Positions 1 through 8,114 are shown, numbered from the stretch's first letter. The stretch is 64,000 nt of DNA from CAVXGU01 sp963761615 (GCA_963761615.1 CAVXGU010000003.1:2046001-2110000); one strand, 5' to 3'. Made by a program: numbers and translations. Notes: generated from the letters alone by a model not told the origin.

Positions 1-744
1 CTGGTCGCGCGTCTGCGCGCAGCGCTCCGCACCCAGCGTCAGTTCATGGCGGACGCCTCGCACGAGCTCCGGACGCCGATTTCAATCATGCGCGCGGCGG
101 CAGACGTCGCGCTAAGCCGCGCCGGGCGCGACGAGGCGGAGTATCGCGAGACGCTCGAGATCGTCGGCGGCCAGGCGCGCCGATTGAGTCGCCTGGTCAG
201 CAACATGCTGGTGCTCGCGCGCGCCGACGCGGGCGGCTATGCGCTGCGTCCCGTCGATCTGTACTTGGACGAGATCGTGGCGGAGTGCTGCCGGGCTCTG
301 GAGCCCCTGTCGTCGGAGCGCCATGTAAAGCTGCGGCAGGCACAGAGTTCGGAAATCCGGTTCCGAGGCGACGAAGACTTGCTGCGGCAGTTGATCCTGA
401 ACGTCGTACAGAACGCCGTACAGCACACGCGGACCGGCGGGACGGTCTCAATGGCCATCAGCTCGACACCTGCTGGCGTCGAGCTTCGGGTCCGTGATCA
501 GGGGCCGGGCATTCCAGAGGAGGGCCGGTCGCGGATCTTCGATCGTTTCGTCCAACTCGATCCGGCCAGGCGCGGCACCGGAACGGGCCTCGGACTTCCG
601 ATCGCACGGTGGATCGCCGAGACTCACGGCGGATCCCTCACGCTCGAATCGACCGGACCGGACGGCAGCACGTTCTGCATTGCCTTGCCGCGCCCCGACG
701 GGGGCGGTGAGCCGATCGGGTGTCAACGCCGGTTGAAAATCTGA
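1..744 (+). CDS. Sensor histidine kinase, C-terminal part (5' end outside window)
   Basis: The frame is open from base 1, so the N-terminus (sensor and HAMP) lies upstream. Visible are the dimerisation/phosphoacceptor motif SHELRTP (His at about residue 21 of the visible part), the N-box around LNVVQNAVQH, the G1 box DQGPGIP, the F-box and the G2 box GTGLGLPIAR. This is the full HisKA plus HATPase_c core of a membrane two-component kinase. The reading frame now ends inside an insertion sequence: codons from 721 (C-Q-R-R-L-K-I) come from the IS end. Removing the element and one copy of the target duplication puts TAA (2810-2812) directly after the Gly codon at 718-720, so the native protein ended there. 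The kinase should remain functional with seven extra residues. Its partner regulator is presumably upstream. Confidence 0.93.
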   Translation: MVARLRAALRTQRQFMADASHELRTPISIMRAAADVALSRAGRDEAEYRETLEIVGGQARRLSRLVSNMLVLARADAGGYALRPVDLYLDEIVAECCRALEPLSSERHVKLRQAQSSEIRFRGDEDLLRQLILNVVQNAVQHTRTGGTVSMAISSTPAGVELRVRDQGPGIPEEGRSRIFDRFVQLDPARRGTGTGLGLPIARWIAETHGGSLTLESTGPDGSTFCIALPRPDGGGEPIGCQRRLKI

Positions 745-771
745 CAGTTCCGCCGGGTGAAAATCTGACAG
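721..771 (+). repeat. IS21 left terminal inverted repeat
   Basis: 51-bp end containing two copies of TGAAAATCTGACAG. It is the imperfect reverse complement of 2754-2804. The first 24 bases are read as the final codons and stop of the upstream kinase. Confidence 0.85.
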
Positions 772-790
772 ATCGACGAGGGGACGAGCC

Positions 791-1633
791 TCAGGTCGTC
801 GGGGCCTCCTGACGGGCCGGAGTCCGGCGGCGGCGGCCGCCGCTGGACTCCGGCTCGTGCGCCGTGTGCAGCGTCTGCCAGAGCTCCGTGTGCTGCCGCA
901 TCCGATAGCTGTTGCCGCGGATCGTCACGAGATGGCAGTGGTGCACCAAGCGATCGATGAGCGCCGCCGCCATCACGTCGTCGCCAAAGATCTCACCCCA
1001 CTCTTCGAACCCCTTGTTCGAGGTCAGCACGGTCGACGCGTGCTCGTAGCGACGCGTCATCAGCTGAAAGAAGAGCATGGCGCCGGTGCGGCTGATCGGC
1101 AGGTAGCCGATCTCGTCGACGACGAGCACTGCAGGATGTGTGAGGACTTTCAGACGAGCCTGCAGGCGACCCGCGGCCTGCGCTTCTTCCAGCGACGTGA
1201 TCAAATCCGCGAGCGTGCCGTAGTAGACGCGTCGGCCACTCTGGGCCGCGGCGATGGCGAGACTGATCGCCAAGTGCGTTTTGCCGACGCCGGGTGGTCC
1301 CAGAAAGATCACATTCTCACGGCGCTCGACGAAGCCGAGCTCGTGCAGGCTTTCCATCTGCTCTCGTCGCAGGGACGGCTGAAAGGTGAAATCGAAGTCG
1401 TGGAGTTGCTTGACGACCGGCAGACGGCTGGAGCGCATCGCCGCCTGCAGACGTCGGTTATTTCGGAGCTGCGTCTGCGCGGTGAGCAACTGCTCGATGG
1501 CTTCGGGCGCGGTGAGCGTCCCGCCATCGACGCCCTGGAGGATCGCGTCCAGTGCCTCCAAGGCACCTGGCATGCGGAGATCCGCGAGGAGGTGCCGCAG
1601 GCGATCTCGTCGCGAGAGCGGTGCGGCCTTCAT
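791..1633 (-). CDS. istB: IS21-family ATP-binding protein IstB
   Basis: 280 aa, the usual length for the AAA+ helper ATPase of IS21 transposition, which loads onto target DNA and stimulates the IstA transposase. Walker A GPPGVGKT lies at about residues 112-119 and Walker B VLVVDEIGYLP at about 169-179, with the family's N-terminal helical IstB region before them. The ATG overlaps the istA stop codon as ATGA (1630-1633), so translation is probably coupled to istA. The reading frame is intact, unlike istA. Confidence 0.95.
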   Translation of the reverse strand: MKAAPLSRRDRLRHLLADLRMPGALEALDAILQGVDGGTLTAPEAIEQLLTAQTQLRNNRRLQAAMRSSRLPVVKQLHDFDFTFQPSLRREQMESLHELGFVERRENVIFLGPPGVGKTHLAISLAIAAAQSGRRVYYGTLADLITSLEEAQAAGRLQARLKVLTHPAVLVVDEIGYLPISRTGAMLFFQLMTRRYEHASTVLTSNKGFEEWGEIFGDDVMAAALIDRLVHHCHLVTIRGNSYRMRQHTELWQTLHTAHEPESSGGRRRRTPARQEAPTT

Positions 1634-2665
1634 CCGACACCTCCCGCGAGGCGGGCGTACGCGGTCAGGGACCGCTTCTCGACGGTCACCACCGGACGCG
1701 GGGCCAGACGCGCCGGCGTCGACGTCGGCATGCGATCGAGGACCAGCGACGTGTAGCGCCGCGCGGCGAGCGGCTGCAGGAGGAATCGCTCCTCGCGATC
1801 GAAGCGGACGCGTGGACGCTCGCGCGTTGTGCCGTGTAGCCGCCCATTGGCGCGCTCGAGCCAGCGCGCGCGCTGGTGATCGAGATCCGCGTCATGGAGA
1901 AACGTGCGACCGTAGACGAAATTGCCACGGAGGTAGCGGACGGGACGCTCGACTTTGCCTTTGGTCTGCGCGCGATACGGTCGACACGCGCGCGGCGTGA
2001 AGCCCCAGTGATGCGCGAAGCGGAGAAACTCGGCATTACGGATCAGCGCGCCGCCTTCGAGCCGCAGGTCGCGGGTGATCACGGCCTTCATCTGATCGAA
2101 CAGCAGCTCCTGCGGCACGCCGCCGAAATAGCCAAACGCCTCCTCGAGCCCGTCGAACAGCGTCGTCATGTCCTGGCGCGGATAGAACCGGCACCACAGC
2201 ACCCGGGAGTACCCGAGTACCGACCAGCAGCGCGTAGCGCACGCCCCACGGAAACCGAAACCGAGCGAAGTCCACCTGCGCTTGTCGGCCTGGTGGCGTC
2301 TCGAAGCGAATCACCGGCTCGGGCGCCGGCGTTGGGCGCACCCGGTGCACGAACGCTTTCAGCTGCGTGTAGCCGCCGGCGTATCCCGCCGCGCGAATCT
2401 CGTCGAGGAGACGGACGGCCGACAGCTCCGGATACGCGGCGAGGCGCGCTTCAATGATCGGCTTATACGCATCGAGCTTGGTTGGTACCACCGGCCGCGG
2501 TCCGTACCGCACCGCCTCGTCATCGAGATCGCGATCGAGATCGCCGTCCCGGACCCACCGATGAATCGTGTCGCGGCTGACGCCTAATTGGCGCGCCAGC
2601 GCGCTTTTGCTCGTGCCCTGCTCCAGGTAGTGCCTGAGTAGCATGCGCGTCTCCCGTCCAAACAT
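1630..2665 (-). pseudogene. istA: IS21 transposase IstA, interrupted by a +1 frameshift
   Basis: The N-terminal part (from ATG at 2665) has a helix-turn-helix (SALARQLGVSRDTIHRWVR) and the start of the rve/DDE catalytic core (QVDFARF). The rest continues in another frame (LGYSRVLWCRFYP, LLFDQMKAV, then KGKVERPVRYLRGNF carrying the likely catalytic Glu). The frames join cleanly if one base is removed from the CC at 2220-2221. The joined product would be about 344 aa, short for IstA but with all three acidic residues. I know of no programmed frameshift at this point in IstA, so this is a point mutation or a sequence error. Confidence 0.88.
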
Positions 2666-2753
2666 CGCGCCTCCGATCGCTTTCGGAGACGCATGGTGAA
2701 TGAATCACCGGCCGGGAGCTACGCTCGCAGCCGGCAGCCAACCGTGCTGCCGA

Positions 2754-2804
2754 CTGTCAGATTTTCGTCCGCCACAACTGTCGTATTTACCACCGCCGCT
2801 AACA
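2754..2804 (-). repeat. IS21 right terminal inverted repeat
   Basis: 51-bp end, imperfect inverse of 721-771. It keeps one clear CTGTCAGATTTTC word and a decayed second one (CTGTCGTATTTAC). It is followed at 2805-2809 by TCGGG, the second copy of the target duplication. Confidence 0.85.
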
Positions 2805-3099
2805 TCGGGTAACGCCTGGCGCCTCGGGTTACCCGGCGCGGTCTCCCACATATTTATCGCCACGTCCTGCCTGGTTCGCCAGCGCGATGAAAGTCTTCAT
2901 CGGCCAGTCGCGTCGCGCTGCCCGATCCCTAGACCGGTCCCTACTCCTGGTCCCTAGTCGCGGTCGATCAGTTCAGATGTGACTCCGAGGCGCATCGCTG
3001 ACTTCAACGGTGGCAGTTTGGTGGCAGTCTGCCGATGCGCGTCTGCACCTGCTCCCGGATCCGACAGCCTCGGAAGACCCGCCGGTGGCCGCCACCTCG

Positions 3100-3230
3100 A
3101 CGGAACTGCTGCATCCGAAGTACCACCTGCCCGCACGCTCGATAATCACCTGGATGGCTTTTGGCAGGCGAGCCGCGTCGACTGATCCATCGGCCCGTCG
3201 GTAGGGCAGGTGCCAGGTTGCGGTTCTCAT
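3100..3230 (-). pseudogene. Remnant of an unidentified small gene in the 2805-3542 gap
   Basis: The 738 bases between the IS and the ABC permease hold no intact gene. One minus-strand stretch starting MRTATWHLPYRRADG and running through ARLPKAIQVIIERAG looks protein-like and has the start I associate with short uncharacterised proteins in this kind of genome. It then loses similarity and runs into low-value sequence. The near-direct repeat GGTGGCAGT (two copies around 3009-3028) lies just beyond. I see no promoter or RNA structure in the rest of the gap. Confidence 0.3.
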
Positions 3231-3542
3231 GCCCGACGTACGCGAAGCAGCCCACCCGCGGGCCCAACGTGTGTGGGAGCTCTCGGCTGCAGCGTTCTAT
3301 TGGGCCGGAGGCGGAGACGTTGAGTCGTTCGCCGGCTCGCCTCACGGTCGTGAAAGACCCACTGACTCCTAGATCACCGAGCTGGTTGCCCGGCGCAGAC
3401 CCTTTGGCCAGAGAACCATTGGCCTCACGCAATCCGCTCAGCGCACAGGACGCCTCGGAGGTAGGGTGCTGAAACGCACAGAACGGCGCCGAAACGAACC
3501 TACTAATCTTAGGTGGTCAGATTTCGTCGTGACCGACGCCGT

Positions 3543-4313
3543 TCAATTGACGTCGCGGCGCGCGAGCCACCATGATCCGCCGACAGCGACCAGCATGCCA
3601 GCCACCGCGCCACCAATGGCGACGGGTCCGCGATCAGCGTGCATTTCCCACATCCGCCGCATGGCCGTTGGTGCCAGCGCCCAGGGATACACGTACACGG
3701 CGATCGTGCCGAGACCCGCGCGCGCCACGCCGCCCAGCAGGCCCAGAACTGCGACAATGCCCAACCCCAGACCTACGGCGATGCTCCGAAAGCGGAGGCT
3801 CACCGAGGTCTGGATCGCGACCACGAGGCACGCCGCAAGCCCGCTCTCGAGACCGCGCACGACGACGAGTCCCACCGGGACCGCTTGTCCGTGCAGCGCG
3901 GGTCGAAGCGCGGCGAGCAGCATCGAGGCCCCGATCACGCCGACGATGAAGGCGAGCTCGCTCAGGGCCAGCAGGCATGCGGCGGCGACGTACTTCGCCG
4001 CAAAGATCGAGGCCCGCGGCACGGGCAGCGCCAGCAACTGCGCCCAGTGGTCGCCCTGGTGATCCGTCGCCGCGACGAGCGCCGCCGCGAGCGCCACGTA
4101 CAGCGGCAACACGATGACCGTCCACATCGTGAAGCTCAATTGCGCGAACCCGATGAGCGCACTGCCGCCAGGCGCATCCAGCTCGCGGGTTCGGGAGTAC
4201 ACCACGACGTTCAGCAGCACCACTGCGAGGGGCGCGCCGACCGCCAGCCAAAGTGCCAGCGTCCGTTTCAGCTTGAGCATCTCGGCCGAAATGGCGCGCG
4301 CGTAGGCGATCAT
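3543..4313 (-). CDS. ABC-2 type transporter permease
   Basis: 256 aa with about six hydrophobic segments (for example ALWLAVGAPLAVVLLNVVVY near residues 20-40 and the GLGLGIVAVLGLLGG region near 185-200). Its layout is that of an ABC-2/NatB-like permease working with the ATPase encoded just upstream to export an unknown substrate. The ATG at 4313 overlaps the ATPase stop as ATGA, so the two are translationally coupled. It is the last gene of the PadR-headed operon. Substrate unknown; antibiotic or lipid export is typical of the family. Confidence 0.85.
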   Translation of the reverse strand: MIAYARAISAEMLKLKRTLALWLAVGAPLAVVLLNVVVYSRTRELDAPGGSALIGFAQLSFTMWTVIVLPLYVALAAALVAATDHQGDHWAQLLALPVPRASIFAAKYVAAACLLALSELAFIVGVIGASMLLAALRPALHGQAVPVGLVVVRGLESGLAACLVVAIQTSVSLRFRSIAVGLGLGIVAVLGLLGGVARAGLGTIAVYVYPWALAPTAMRRMWEMHADRGPVAIGGAVAGMLVAVGGSWWLARRDVN

Positions 4314-5065
4314 GGCGTCGGCTCCGGAGGGCGCTGCGTGGCATCGTGACGATCGACGAGTTCGAGGAAAATGTCCTCGAGCGTGCCGGCGGCACGCGCC
4401 TTGAGTGCGGCCAGTTCGCCCTGGAAAAGCAGTCGGCCGTGATGGATCACGCCGACGTGATCCGCCACTTGCTCGATCTCGGCAAGCACGTGGCTGGACA
4501 CGAGCACGGTGGAGCCGGCGGCTGCGGTCTCCCGCAACAGGGCACGCAGCGTCCGCGTGGCGGCGGGATCGAGCCCGTTCGCCGGCTCGTCGAGCACCAG
4601 CAACGAGGGCCGCGCCATCCAGGCGAGCGCAAGGCCGAGCAGCTGGCGCATGCCCGTCGAGTACGCCCGCACGAGACGCCCGCGGACGGCGGTCAGACCG
4701 AAGCGGTTGAGCACGTCACCCACGTACCCGCGCGGCAGGTGCAGCAGACGCCGCGTGACCTCGAGATTCTCTGCCCCGGTCAGGTGCGGATAGAGCGACG
4801 GACCATCGACGAGCGCGCCCACCTCGCGGAGCAGATCACGCCGGCCTCGCGTGAAGCGCTCGCCGTTTAGCCACACCTCTCCGCGATTCGGTGTGAGCAA
4901 CCCCAGCACGAGCCGAATCGTCGTCGTCTTCCCGGCGCCGTTGGGTCCGAGAAACCCGTAGACGACGCCGTGCGGCACGCAGAGATCCACGCCATCGACC
5001 GCGAGATGCCGGCCAAATGAGCGTGTCAGCCCACGTGTCTCGATGGCGAAAGGGGAGGCGATCAC
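4310..5065 (-). CDS. ABC transporter ATP-binding protein (NatA/BcrA-like)
   Basis: 251 aa. Walker A GPNGAGKTTT, Walker B LLVLDEPANGLD and the H-loop VSSHVL are present. The signature reads YSTGMRQ, the STGM variant usual in this subfamily. The open frame extends far upstream, but the GTG at 5065 is chosen because it overlaps the stop of the preceding gene as GTGA and begins directly before the ABC domain (ASPFAIETRGLTRSFG). It powers the permease encoded at 3543-4313. Confidence 0.9.
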   Translation of the reverse strand: MIASPFAIETRGLTRSFGRHLAVDGVDLCVPHGVVYGFLGPNGAGKTTTIRLVLGLLTPNRGEVWLNGERFTRGRRDLLREVGALVDGPSLYPHLTGAENLEVTRRLLHLPRGYVGDVLNRFGLTAVRGRLVRAYSTGMRQLLGLALAWMARPSLLVLDEPANGLDPAATRTLRALLRETAAAGSTVLVSSHVLAEIEQVADHVGVIHHGRLLFQGELAALKARAAGTLEDIFLELVDRHDATQRPPEPTP

Positions 5066-5997
5066 GCGAGTTTCACGGCGGCGCGGCGACCTTTGACCGC
5101 CAGAGTGGCGGACGTAAGAAAAAGCGTCGCGCTGAGCGCCCAGGACGAGACGTTCCTCGAGTAGAAAAAGCCGCCGTTTCTGGCATGGAAAGCCGACGAC
5201 GCATACTGTTCGGCCGACCATCCCCATGCGACCACGCCAGCGCTCATTATGAGGACGGCTATGGCGAGCACGATTGAGGCGCCTCGAAACCAGGCCGGAG
5301 GCACGCCCGACAGATCCGTGCGCACAACGGCTTCCGCCACGTATTTCCCACTCAAGATGAGGCCGGTCAGTAGCAGCACAAACGAGACCGCGCCTAACAC
5401 GACGCGCGTACCCACCGGAGGCCATCCGGACGGAGCCGTCCAGTCGCCGCCGACATCCCACGGCGTCGGCACCCAGGCACTGCCCCACTGCTGGTGACTC
5501 CAGGCGGCCGCCGCGAGCATCCACGCGAGCGCGACGATGCCGATCAGTACGGGCGCCGCCACGCGGGCGAGCACGCCACGCCTGCGCTCGGGCGCTGTGC
5601 CGAACATCTGGATGAGCACGCGGGCGGCAATCACGACAACGGCGACCAGAGCGAGCTGGAACCCTGCGACGACGACCTCGAACGAGCCGCGGAGGGCCCA
5701 CTGACCGCGCATGATCGTCGCGAGCCCCGTGTCGTCGATGGTCCAGTAGAAATTAACCCCTGCCGCCACGGCGACCAGGTACGCGCACATCATCAGAGTC
5801 AGCGAGCGTTGACGGTCGTCTATCTCGGGCCTCCAGGCGCGGCGCACGTGCTCGACGGCGGCCCAGCCGATGACGTTCAGGACGACACCGATGGCCGATG
5901 GCCTGTCTTCCAGGAAGGCCACGAACTCGGCGCCGTAACGGGTGCGCCAGGTCCCGGGATAGAGCGCGACCAGGCGGCGCGCGAGTCTGGGGGTCAT
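5062..5997 (-). CDS. Polytopic membrane protein of a PadR/ABC operon, function unknown
   Basis: 311 aa. A short cytoplasmic N-terminus with the sequence LYPGTWRTRYGAEF is followed by about six to seven hydrophobic segments (for example LTLMMCAYLVAVAAGVNFYW and ALVAVVVIAARVLIQMFG). No catalytic motif was recognised. It sits between padR (ATGA overlap at 5994-5997) and the ABC ATPase (GTGA overlap), so it is probably made together with them. Membrane proteins beginning this way are, to my recollection, found beside PadR regulators in acidobacterial genomes. A transporter-associated or sensing role is inference. Confidence 0.8.
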   Translation of the reverse strand: MTPRLARRLVALYPGTWRTRYGAEFVAFLEDRPSAIGVVLNVIGWAAVEHVRRAWRPEIDDRQRSLTLMMCAYLVAVAAGVNFYWTIDDTGLATIMRGQWALRGSFEVVVAGFQLALVAVVVIAARVLIQMFGTAPERRRGVLARVAAPVLIGIVALAWMLAAAAWSHQQWGSAWVPTPWDVGGDWTAPSGWPPVGTRVVLGAVSFVLLLTGLILSGKYVAEAVVRTDLSGVPPAWFRGASIVLAIAVLIMSAGVVAWGWSAEQYASSAFHARNGGFFYSRNVSSWALSATLFLTSATLAVKGRRAAVKLA

Positions 5998-6338
5998 CGC
6001 GCCTCCAACTTGCGCAGGGCCGCGCGGGTGAAGCGGCTCAGCGTAGCGACCTGCGCCCGCAGCACTTTGCGGCCGGCGGCGGTCAACTGATACGGCTGCC
6101 TCCGGTCTTCCGGCGCCAGCGGTTCGATCAGCCCATCGCGCTCGAGGCGCGCGATGGCCCCGTAGAGCGTGCCAGGCCCGAGGCGCGTGCCCGACATACG
6201 CGCAATGTCCTCGATCATCACGTGCCCGTGCTTGGCGCCGTCCGCCAGACTCGCCAGCACCAGCAGAGGCGGATCCGAGTAGCGCGCTGGATCGGTGCCT
6301 GTGGTCGGTACTACGTGCCGCTGATTACTACGTGTCAC
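5994..6338 (-). CDS. PadR-family transcriptional regulator
   Basis: About 115 aa winged-helix protein with the PadR pattern: LVLASLADGAKHGHVMIEDI, then GPGTLYGAIARLERDGLI and the wing RRQPYQLTAAGRKVL. PadR proteins are dimeric repressors that bind palindromes and respond to small ligands. The start is uncertain: GTG at 6338 gives VTRSNQRHVVP, while the frame extends to a TTG at 6374. The GTG lies inside a perfect palindrome (6325-6345), so binding there would block its own transcription or initiation. It heads the four-gene ABC operon. Confidence 0.88.
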   Translation of the reverse strand: MTRSNQRHVVPTTGTDPARYSDPPLLVLASLADGAKHGHVMIEDIARMSGTRLGPGTLYGAIARLERDGLIEPLAPEDRRQPYQLTAAGRKVLRAQVATLSRFTRAALRKLEAR

Positions 6339-6345
6339 GTAGTAA
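6325..6345. promoter_or_regulatory. Probable PadR operator (perfect palindrome)
   Basis: TTACTACGTG (6325-6334), a single central T, then CACGTAGTAA (6336-6345), a perfect 10-bp inverted repeat. A further half-site TACTACGTG lies at 6309-6317 inside the padR coding start. Position and symmetry fit autoregulation by the PadR dimer; the binding itself is inferred. Confidence 0.7.
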
Positions 6346-6351
6346 CCGTAA

Positions 6352-6639
6352 CATGAGAGCGAACCTGTACGCAAGCGCGGCCGAAACAGCAGGTCGCGAT
6401 GTGTCGCTGCCAGATTTGCCTTCTACCTCGTTCCACAGTTTCGAACGTTCGACGTGGACGTCGAACACAACCGCCAGGGCATCACTCCCAATCACGCGAA
6501 GGCCGTTGATGCGGGCGACCTCAAGGACTGCCGTTTGGCCCTGCGGGCTTTCCGAGACGGCACACCGACGGTACGGGTTTTCCCGGACATCATCGTCCGC
6601 CACCGCGGTAGGAAGGGGTACGAACACAATCGTCGATAA
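6352..6639 (+). pseudogene. Truncated remnant of a nuclease-like hypothetical protein
   Basis: The frame has no plausible start but contains FRTFDVDVEHNRQG and, about 40 residues later, RVFPDIIVRHRG. That pair recalls uncharacterised proteins of the type DVEYNR...VFPDIIVHRRG that look like PD-(D/E)XK nucleases. The reading frame ends at TAA (6637-6639) just before the expected acidic/Lys motif, so the catalytic end is missing. It is probably a deletion remnant joined to the next fragment. The assignment rests on recollection of the motif only. Confidence 0.35.
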
Positions 6640-7069
6640 GGCCAGACGATACGGCAGACTGGACAAGCCCAGCGTGATTGCGGTGAACGCACTCGACAAG
6701 TGGTCATTGGAACCGTCAGAAGTGATCGAGGCTCTCTTTGGCGAAGAGACGTTGACAATTAATCCTGAAGATCTCGCCAGTCCGCGGCAGGGCCGCGCGC
6801 CCAATGGGGCTTGGACCTCAGCGAGTGGGCCACGGTACACCAGAAACAGTGCGGTTCTCGTCGCGCACGGTCTGAATCCGTGGAACATCGGACAGGCCGA
6901 ACTTCGGCTGTATCACAATCCGTGGGCTGAGCAGCCGTACACGTCAGCTCTGGTCAGGATCGCACAGGCAATTCCGCGCGACGGAGTCATCGATTTGGTC
7001 GACGGGGTGAACGTCGCAGAACTCCTTGGACTTCCACCAGGCTGGCCCAAGGAAGAACAAAGCAGCTAA
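6620..7069 (+). pseudogene. C-terminal fragment of an uncharacterised protein (VIAVN type)
   Basis: Protein-like sequence begins around 6620 with TIVDKARRYGRL, then PSVIAVNALDKW, VIEALFGEE, SAVLVAHGLNPWNIG and RLYHNPWAEQPY, ending PPGWPKEEQSS. I recall the order KA.KYG-L, VIAVN, ALFG, SAVL and HNPWA from a widespread family of unknown function. The same frame is open upstream to 6332 but encodes nothing recognisable there, so the start is missing. It abuts the nuclease-like remnant, suggesting a deletion joined two decayed genes. Confidence 0.45.
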
Positions 7070-7079
7070 TCGCCAAGGC

Positions 7080-7313
7080 TCACGCGGCTTCGGTAGAGCC
7101 ATTCTTCTGGCGGTAGGCGACGATGAGATCGGCGGTTTTCGCCCCGATCCCGGGCAGCACCGCCAAGCCCGCGGCGTCCGCGGTGTTGATATTCACCGTG
7201 GGACCGGCCGGTTTGGCCGCAGCGGTCGAACTGCTCTGGGCCCGCAGGGCCGCGTTTGGAATCGCGGCCATCAGACAGGCTGCAACGACGAGCGAGAGCG
7301 CGATGCGAAGCAT
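7080..7313 (-). CDS. Secreted helix-hairpin-helix (ComEA-like) protein, C-terminally truncated, copy A
   Basis: 77 aa: a signal peptide (MLRIALSLVVAACLMAAIPNAALRAQ) and one helix-hairpin-helix unit VNINTADAAGLAVLPGIGAKTADLIVAYRQKNG, the DNA-binding motif of ComEA-type periplasmic receptors. A normal ComEA has two such motifs; here the frame ends after NGSTEAA, so the second is lost. A strong Shine-Dalgarno AAGGAGG lies just upstream of the ATG, and a structured leader (7336-7407) lies before that. A paralogue with the same leader is at 23276-23596. Both are 3'-truncated at different points and may not be functional. Confidence 0.7.
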   Translation of the reverse strand: MLRIALSLVVAACLMAAIPNAALRAQSSSTAAAKPAGPTVNINTADAAGLAVLPGIGAKTADLIVAYRQKNGSTEAA

Positions 7314-7563
7314 GTGTCCTCCTTGAGCGATGGATGGCCCTGACGGCGACCGCCGCTCGGCGGGAGGTCGGGCCCCCGAGGTTGCCGTCTGTATGGCCGT
7401 CAGGGCCGACGGACCTCAACGCAATTCAGGCGCCACGTCGAACGGCCGCAGCGCCGTCGTCCGAAACTGTTGAAAGGGGGGATCTTGAAGACGAGGAAGA
7501 AAACGACGCTCCGTCGCCGACCTCGATCGCGCGTGACAGCGACGCCGGCAGTTGCCCGCGCGT
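7085..7563. repeat. Dispersed repeat, copy A (gene + leader + upstream block)
   Basis: The segment resembles 23370-23845 along its whole length: ComEA-like gene, leader, and a block of about 150 bp containing CGAAACTGTTGAA and ending GACGCCGGCAGTTGCC. A third, partial member keeps only the distal block at 25133-25222. Confidence 0.65.
7336..7407 (-). ncRNA. Candidate structured leader RNA, copy A
   Basis: A perfect 12-bp inverted repeat (GGCCCTGACGGC 7336-7347 and GCCGTCAGGGCC 7396-7407) encloses 48 nt. These contain a hairpin CCGCC-GCTC-GGCGG (7350-7363) and a short TCGG/CCGA hairpin (7368-7379), giving a three-way junction. It ends 12 nt upstream of the Shine-Dalgarno of the ComEA-like gene, so on the minus strand it would be its 5' leader. 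Copy B (23620-23691) has the same spacing. Its one stem change gives a U-G wobble only in minus-strand RNA, which supports that strand. It may be a riboswitch-like or protein-binding leader; I do not recognise a known class. Confidence 0.45.
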
Positions 7564-7736
7564 TGCCCGGCGGCGGACGCAGAGGCAGGGACGCTGCGCG
7601 CAAGTCGCGGCTGGTTGGCCGGCGGCGTCCGAGCCCGCGGCCGGCTCTGGCGTTGCTGCAAGGGCGATCGGCGCCAGCAAGCGACGATGGACGAGGACGC
7701 GTCGCCTGCTGGCGGTCGAATTCCCGGTCTTGACGT

Positions 7737-8114
7737 CTACGCTTTCGCCCTGCGCGACCGTGGAGCCGCGCGACCGGCCGTCTTTCTGCCAGAGCGCTGC
7801 GGGATCTTGGCCGTGCTGGCCGCCTTCAGCGGGACGCCAGGATTGAACATCCGGTGTGCCGACCCGGTCTGGATGTTGGGCTGCGTCTTCAGGGCCATCG
7901 TGGACATCACGGGCGTCAGGCGCTTGTCGCTGAAGCGCCGAAAGTCCTCGGCGGATCGCCACACGTCGGTGACGCGGAAGCCGTCTGGGGCAAACCAGGC
8001 CACATGGAAGAGGGCGCCCTTGGGGTGCTCCTGCTCCCATCTGACGCCTTTGAGCGCGCGGTCGTAGTGATCCTTGGTGATCTCCGGCCAGTGCATCGAC
8101 ATGACAACAGGCAT
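7737..8114 (-). CDS. Small monooxygenase-fold-like hypothetical protein
   Basis: 125 aa. The first 95 residues (MPVVMSMHWPEITKDHYDRA, WEQEHPKGALFHVAWFAPDG, VWRSAEDFRRFSDKRLTP, HRMFNPG) have the size and pattern of small ferredoxin-fold proteins of the antibiotic-monooxygenase/Dabb type, which act as dimeric oxygenases or have no known substrate. The last 30 residues are Arg/Lys/Ala-rich, atypical for the family, and probably an extension into non-coding sequence. No neighbour suggests a pathway. ATG start at 8114. Confidence 0.6.
   Translation of the reverse strand: MPVVMSMHWPEITKDHYDRALKGVRWEQEHPKGALFHVAWFAPDGFRVTDVWRSAEDFRRFSDKRLTPVMSTMALKTQPNIQTGSAHRMFNPGVPLKAASTAKIPQRSGRKTAGRAAPRSRRAKA

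Larger units (their letters stand above)
721..2804 (-). mobile_element. IS21-family insertion sequence (istA-istB), complete ends
   Basis: The element is 2,084 bp, bounded by 51-bp imperfect inverted ends (721-771 and 2754-2804; about 39 of 51 positions match by hand). It begins TGT and ends ACA, as IS21 elements begin TG and end CA. The left end carries the word TGAAAATCTGACAG twice (734-747 and 758-771), the multiple terminal repeat arrangement known for IstA binding. A 5-bp direct repeat TCGGG flanks it (716-720 and 2805-2809), a target duplication within the IS21 size range. It encodes istA and istB on the minus strand. The intact duplication implies fairly recent insertion, but the istA frameshift means it may now be immobile. 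Confidence 0.92.

Noticed and set aside
2973..3060. Integrase C-terminus with attachment site
   Set aside because: The ending CHQTATVEV recalls some integrase tails, but no catalytic motifs or matching direct repeats around a tRNA gene were found.
7336..7407. c-di-GMP (GEMM) riboswitch before the ComEA-like gene
   Set aside because: GEMM RNAs can precede competence-type genes, but the conserved GEMM sequence blocks are not present here, so I leave the element unclassified.
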